A stretch of 64,000 bases of DNA from Streptomyces sp. NBC_01723 (GTDB taxonomy: Bacteria; Actinomycetota; Actinomycetes; Streptomycetales; Streptomycetaceae), in the NCBI RefSeq assembly GCF_036246005.1, contig NZ_CP109171.1:248001-312000 (forward strand), written 5' to 3'. Below the pieces are notes generated by a model. That model made no database searches and was not told where the DNA came from. It worked only from the letters and a program-made list of their open reading frames with translations. Both the position numbers and the translations under genes were made by a program. Positions 60,644-64,000 of the stretch are shown here, piece after piece (position 1 is the stretch's first letter; every line of letters starts with the position of its first letter).

Positions 60644-61980
60644 CCGCGCCCGCGCCGGCACCCCGGCCCGGCGCCGCGGTGGTCCGTGCCCTGGAGGGGC
60701 GCACCTCCCCCGCGCAGCCGCCGCCCCCGCCGCCCGGCGGGCCGCGCCCCGGTGAGCGGACGCTGCGCCTGCTGACGGTCGCCGTCGTCGCGCTGTCCGC
60801 CGCCCTGCTCACCGGCCGGGCATGGCTCCTCGCGCTCGCGGCCCCGCCGCTGGTGCTGCTCGCGCTCGCGCTGCCGCGCGCGTACGCCCGGCGCGTCGAG
60901 ACGTCGGCCGCCGTGGAACCGAGGCGCTGCTTCGAGGGCGACACCGTCACCCTCCGGATCTCGGTGGCCCACGACGGTGGCGCCGTCCGGCTCGATCCCG
61001 GGGTCACCCTCGGCCCGGGCCTGCGGCTCGACGAGGTCGTGGTCGGCGCGTCCACGGTGACGTTGCGCCACACGGCGCTGCTCTGGGGACGCTGGTCGCT
61101 CGGGCCCGTGGACCTCGACGTGTACGACGCCGGGGGCACCGTGCGCCGTACCGTGCGGGTCGAGGCGGCCGAGGTGTCGGTGTTCCCGCGCCCCACGCAG
61201 GCGCGGTTCACGCCGATTCCGGCGCGGTTGCCGCAGCGTCTCGGCGAACACGCCTCCGTACAGGCCGGCGAGGGCGTCGAGGTCGTCGGGGTGGGAGCGT
61301 GGGTGCCCGGGGAACGGCAGCGGCGCATCCACTGGCCGTCGACGACCCGGCGCGGCGCGGTGCAGCTGCACCGGTTCGCGGCCGAGCGTGCCGCCGACAC
61401 GGTGATGCTGCTCGACGCGTTCGGGGACGTGGTCGACCCGGTGACCGGGGTGTCGTCCCTGGACGAGACGGTGCGGGCGGCCGCCGGGCTGGCCCGCGCG
61501 TATCTGCGCACCCAGGACCGGGTGGGGGTCGTCTCGACCGGGGGCACCACGCGCTGGCTGGCGCCGGGCACCGGGGACGCGGCGTTCTACCGCATCGTCG
61601 AGAGTGTCCTCGACGTCCGCAGGGACCGGCGCTTCGACGGACCCGGGCTCGAGCGGGTGCCGCCGCCCGCGCTGCCGGAGGGCGCCCTCGTCTACGTGTT
61701 CACTCCGTTGAGCGACGCCCGGATGCTCAAGGTGCTGCGGGATCTTCAGGGGCGGGGACGCCGCCCGGTGGTCGTGGAGATCCCGAGCGGGGACCCACCG
61801 GTCGAACCCGGTGACGTGTCGGGCGAGTTGGGGCTGCGGCTGTGGCACGCGGACCGGGACGCCATGAGGTTCGCCCTGCGGGACAGCGGGGTGCCGGTGC
61901 TGCGGCACGTCGTGGGTGAGCCGTTGGATCTGGCGTTGGCACCGCTGTTGTCCGGGCGGGTCGGCGGGAGGGGGCGATGA
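60640..61980 (+). CDS. DUF58 (VWA-like) protein of the MoxR operon
   Basis: 446-aa protein with GTG start overlapping the MoxR stop by 4 bp. Two N-terminal membrane helices (LLTVAVVALSAALLTGRAWL, LAAPPLVLLALALPRAY) are followed by a beta region and the DUF58 block (VVGVGAWVPGERQRRIHWPS, STTRRGAVQLHRFAAERAAD), then a VWA-like fold (TVMLLDAFGDVV, LARAYLRTQDRVGVVSTGGT). It is the usual partner of MoxR in a membrane-bound machine. Confidence 0.94.
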   Translation: MTAPAPAPRPGAAVVRALEGRTSPAQPPPPPPGGPRPGERTLRLLTVAVVALSAALLTGRAWLLALAAPPLVLLALALPRAYARRVETSAAVEPRRCFEGDTVTLRISVAHDGGAVRLDPGVTLGPGLRLDEVVVGASTVTLRHTALLWGRWSLGPVDLDVYDAGGTVRRTVRVEAAEVSVFPRPTQARFTPIPARLPQRLGEHASVQAGEGVEVVGVGAWVPGERQRRIHWPSTTRRGAVQLHRFAAERAADTVMLLDAFGDVVDPVTGVSSLDETVRAAAGLARAYLRTQDRVGVVSTGGTTRWLAPGTGDAAFYRIVESVLDVRRDRRFDGPGLERVPPPALPEGALVYVFTPLSDARMLKVLRDLQGRGRRPVVVEIPSGDPPVEPGDVSGELGLRLWHADRDAMRFALRDSGVPVLRHVVGEPLDLALAPLLSGRVGGRGR

Positions 61981-62549
61981 CGGTGCTCGACACGCGGGTG
62001 AGCCTGCGGGAGTGGGCGGGTTACTGGATCGGAACCCTGCCCGTGCGGGTGATCGGGTCGGCCGCCGTCGTGATGGCGTGGCGGCCGTGGGCGACCGTGG
62101 GTGGGGCGCGGGACGCCCTGCTGTTGGGATGCGCGGTCGTCTTCGCGGTGTGGGCGGCACCGGCGCTGGACCGGCGGCCGACGCTGGAGTCGGTCCGCTG
62201 GTCCCACCTCCTGGTGCGGCACCGGACGACCGTGTTGGCGACGGGCGTCGTGGTCGTCGCCGCATTCGGCGACCCGGCGTGGTGGGAGGGCGCCGGGGTG
62301 GTCGTGCTGCTGGTCGCGTACCTGGTGACGAGTGAGAGCCGGCCGTGGCGGTGGGGGCGCGGGGCCGCGCGCGTGTGGGGAGAGGCGGTGGCGGCGTGCG
62401 CGGGCGCCGGCGTGGTGGCGGGGGCCTCGGTGGTTCCGGTGACCGGGACGGAGTTCGGTGCCGGGCGGGTGGTGGCGGCTGGGGTCGTCGTGGGGCTGGT
62501 GGTCGGTGGTGGAGTGATCGGCGCCCGGCGGTGGGGCGTTGGGCGGTGA
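61977..62549 (+). CDS. Multi-helix membrane protein ending the MoxR operon
   Basis: 190-aa protein, ATG start overlapping the DUF58 stop by 4 bp (MTVLDTRVSLREWAGYWIGT). Four or five hydrophobic helices are visible (ALLLGCAVVFAVWAAPAL, TTVLATGVVVVAAFGDPAWW, GVVVLLVAYLVTSES, VVAAGVVVGLVVGGGVIG). No domain recognised. It probably anchors or completes the MoxR/DUF58 complex. Confidence 0.8.
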   Translation: MTVLDTRVSLREWAGYWIGTLPVRVIGSAAVVMAWRPWATVGGARDALLLGCAVVFAVWAAPALDRRPTLESVRWSHLLVRHRTTVLATGVVVVAAFGDPAWWEGAGVVVLLVAYLVTSESRPWRWGRGAARVWGEAVAACAGAGVVAGASVVPVTGTEFGAGRVVAAGVVVGLVVGGGVIGARRWGVGR

Positions 62550-62604
62550 GGGGAGCGCGGTCACCGAGTTCCGTCGTTCACGGAGGACCTGAACGGCCGC
62601 CGCC

Positions 62605-63879
62605 TCAGAGTCCCACCACGACCAGGGCGATGTCGTCGCGGGCGCCGTGGCTGACGCCCAGGCTCTCCAGGAGGACGTCGGCGAGGCGCTCGGGGTCCAG
62701 GCCGAGGCACTGGCGCAGGGTGTCGGTCAGGCGCCGCAGGCTGATGTCGATGTCCTCCTCCCGGCGTTCGACCAGACCGTCCGTGTAGAGGACCAGGATG
62801 TCGCCGGGCTGGTAGCCGATGCCGGCTTGGGGGCGCGGCACGTGGGTGAGCCGCGCGCCGAGAGGCGGATCGGTGGCCTGGTCGAGGAGGTGGCAGGTTC
62901 CGTCGCCGCGTATCAGGACGGGCGGCGGGTGCCCGGCACTGGAGTAGATGATCAGCTGTGAGCGGGTGTCGACGAGGGCGGTGACGGCGGTCGCGGCCAG
63001 GGCGCCCTCCACGGAACGCGCGTACAGGCCCAGCACCTCCAGCGCCTGGGCGGGGCCGGGGACGGTGCGGCTGGCCGCCGACAGCGCGCTGCGCAGCATT
63101 CCCATGACGGTGGCCGCCTCCAGGCCGTGGCCCACCACGTCGCCCACGGCGACGAAGAAGCGCCCGTCGGTCAGGTCCACGGCGTCGTACCAGTCCCCGC
63201 ACACGTTCAACGAGCCGATGGCAGGCAGGTAGCGCACCGCCACGTCGGGGTGGCGTGCGAGGTCGGGTGAGCGCAGCATGGCCTCCTGGAGGGTGATCGC
63301 CACCTGCCGCTCCCGGGCGTGTGCCTGCCGCAGTTCCTCGTTCAGTCGCTCCAGTGCCTTGGCCCGGGCGTACAGCTCGGCCTCGATTCCGGCCTCCATA
63401 CCGGCTTCCGGCGGGCCCGGGGAGTCGACGGGAGAGCGGAGCCAGTGCCGGCGTTCGCGGATGAACGCGGTCACGTCCTCGACCCGGTGGATGATCCACG
63501 CGACCTTGCCCCCGGGGTCGAACACAGGTGTGTTCACCGGTGACCACCAGCGTTCCTCGAAGTCACCGGGTCGTTCGGCGCTGGGGATGTCGTAGCGCTG
63601 TACGGCCATGCTCTCCGCCTGCCCCGTGGCCAGCACCCGTCGCAGGGAGGCCGACACCTTGCGCGCTCCGTCGGACTCGGGATCGGCGGGATTCTCGGGG
63701 ACGGCGTCGAAGAGGTACCGGCCGAGCAGGCCCCCCGCCGCCCGCCCCGTCACGCGGCAGTAGGCGGCGTTGACGCTCACGATCACCAGGTCCCGGTCGA
63801 CTACCAGGTACGGGCTGGGCGTCGCGGCGAACAGCGCCGCGTAGTCGACCTGGCCCGTCCACGGTGGCTCAGCAGTCAC
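62605..63879 (-). CDS. PAS-domain PP2C (SpoIIE-type) serine/threonine phosphatase
   Basis: 424-aa stress-signalling phosphatase. Of two close GTG codons the inner one (VTAEPPWTGQVDYAALFAAT) is preferred because GGAGAG then lies at a proper distance. Residues about 10-145 are a PAS sensor (SPYLVVDRDLVIVSVNAAYC, EERWWSPVNTPVFDPGGKV). A coiled coil links it to the PP2C domain (about 210-420) with metal-binding GDWYDAVDL, VGDVVGHGLEAATVMG, and DDIALVVVGL at the C-terminus. Proteins of this type dephosphorylate anti-sigma-factor antagonists; no such partner is in the window. Confidence 0.93.
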   Translation of the reverse strand: MTAEPPWTGQVDYAALFAATPSPYLVVDRDLVIVSVNAAYCRVTGRAAGGLLGRYLFDAVPENPADPESDGARKVSASLRRVLATGQAESMAVQRYDIPSAERPGDFEERWWSPVNTPVFDPGGKVAWIIHRVEDVTAFIRERRHWLRSPVDSPGPPEAGMEAGIEAELYARAKALERLNEELRQAHARERQVAITLQEAMLRSPDLARHPDVAVRYLPAIGSLNVCGDWYDAVDLTDGRFFVAVGDVVGHGLEAATVMGMLRSALSAASRTVPGPAQALEVLGLYARSVEGALAATAVTALVDTRSQLIIYSSAGHPPPVLIRGDGTCHLLDQATDPPLGARLTHVPRPQAGIGYQPGDILVLYTDGLVERREEDIDISLRRLTDTLRQCLGLDPERLADVLLESLGVSHGARDDIALVVVGL

Positions 63880-63944
63880 ACCCACCTCTCCAATGTACGT
63901 ACGGGGTACCGGCCCCGCACGCCGCCGCTGAACCGGGGCGTCGG

Positions 63945-64000
63945 TCAGGCGCGCAGGCGGCGGAGGTACACCGCGGTCAGCGCGACGGCCCGGTCCTCGT
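63945..64000 (-). CDS. C-terminal end of a leftward gene (partial)
   Basis: The final 17 codons of a leftward frame (EDRAVALTAVYLRRLRA, then TGA) lie at the right edge. Too short to assign; coding is inferred from the open frame and the codon pattern. Confidence 0.4.
   Translation of the reverse strand, partial: EDRAVALTAVYLRRLRA

Overview
The window is chromosomal DNA of a high-GC actinobacterium, almost certainly a Streptomyces. Evidence: very G/C-rich third codon positions, GTG/TTG starts with GGAGG-type ribosome sites, lipoprotein boxes, LacI/GH43 sugar loci, the SpoIIE-type PP2C phosphatase, DUF4129/MoxR/DUF58 genes and the Streptomyces-type endolysin cell-wall-binding module. Assignments rest on reading motifs in the sequence; no database search was possible.

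Left part (1-14150), ordinary accessory metabolism and regulation. A sugar ABC transporter (ATPase running off the left edge, lipoprotein binding protein), a LacI repressor and a secreted GH43 arabinan/xylan-type glycosidase form one regulon: the three upstream regions share a TTTACA(A/T)CG operator-like site. Small secreted proteins (an I36/crystallin-like protein, a lipoprotein, a DUF6355-like protein) and an AraC regulator follow, then an HD-domain hydrolase of the cyanamide hydratase type, a GlxA/DJ-1-AraC regulator, a sterol-desaturase-like membrane enzyme translationally coupled to a GntR/FCD regulator, and a DHA2-type drug efflux pump.

Middle part (about 14.2-51.3 kb), the unusual region. 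It is bracketed by decayed insertion sequences (IS5-type at 16258-16632, IS481-type at 50806-51325). Between them is a roughly 30-kb block of giant, mostly unrecognised proteins in two leftward operons: 40498->31506 (1071, 1478, 129 and 264 aa) and 30152->17611 (WD40 357 aa, DUF6603-like 965 aa, 843 aa, 1987 aa), with an OmpA-like 159-aa gene after it. Interleaved or flanking genes encode a thermonuclease-fold nuclease with an intact active site, a DUF2235 lipase-like hydrolase, an LGFP-repeat subtilase, a possible CYTH-fold protein, and two endolysin-like peptidoglycan hydrolases (M23 peptidase and amidase). None of the large or hydrolytic proteins has an obvious Sec/Tat signal, while several carry peptidoglycan-binding modules. 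I see no sheath, tube, baseplate, ATPase or secretion channel gene. The block looks like one co-inherited cassette of unknown function, perhaps an envelope-associated assembly with hydrolytic cargo; this is an inference. A secreted helical-repeat protein and a membrane protein lie at its right edge.

Right part (51.5-64 kb). An epoxide-hydrolase-like enzyme and a divergent TetR regulator share a perfect palindrome; then an APH-type kinase, a DUF4232 lipoprotein, a YcjY/dienelactone-hydrolase-like enzyme with a divergent XRE regulator, an AlkD-like DNA glycosylase, a tightly overlapping DUF4129-membrane protein-MoxR-DUF58-membrane protein operon, and a PAS-PP2C (SpoIIE-type) phosphatase. A gene fragment runs off the right edge.
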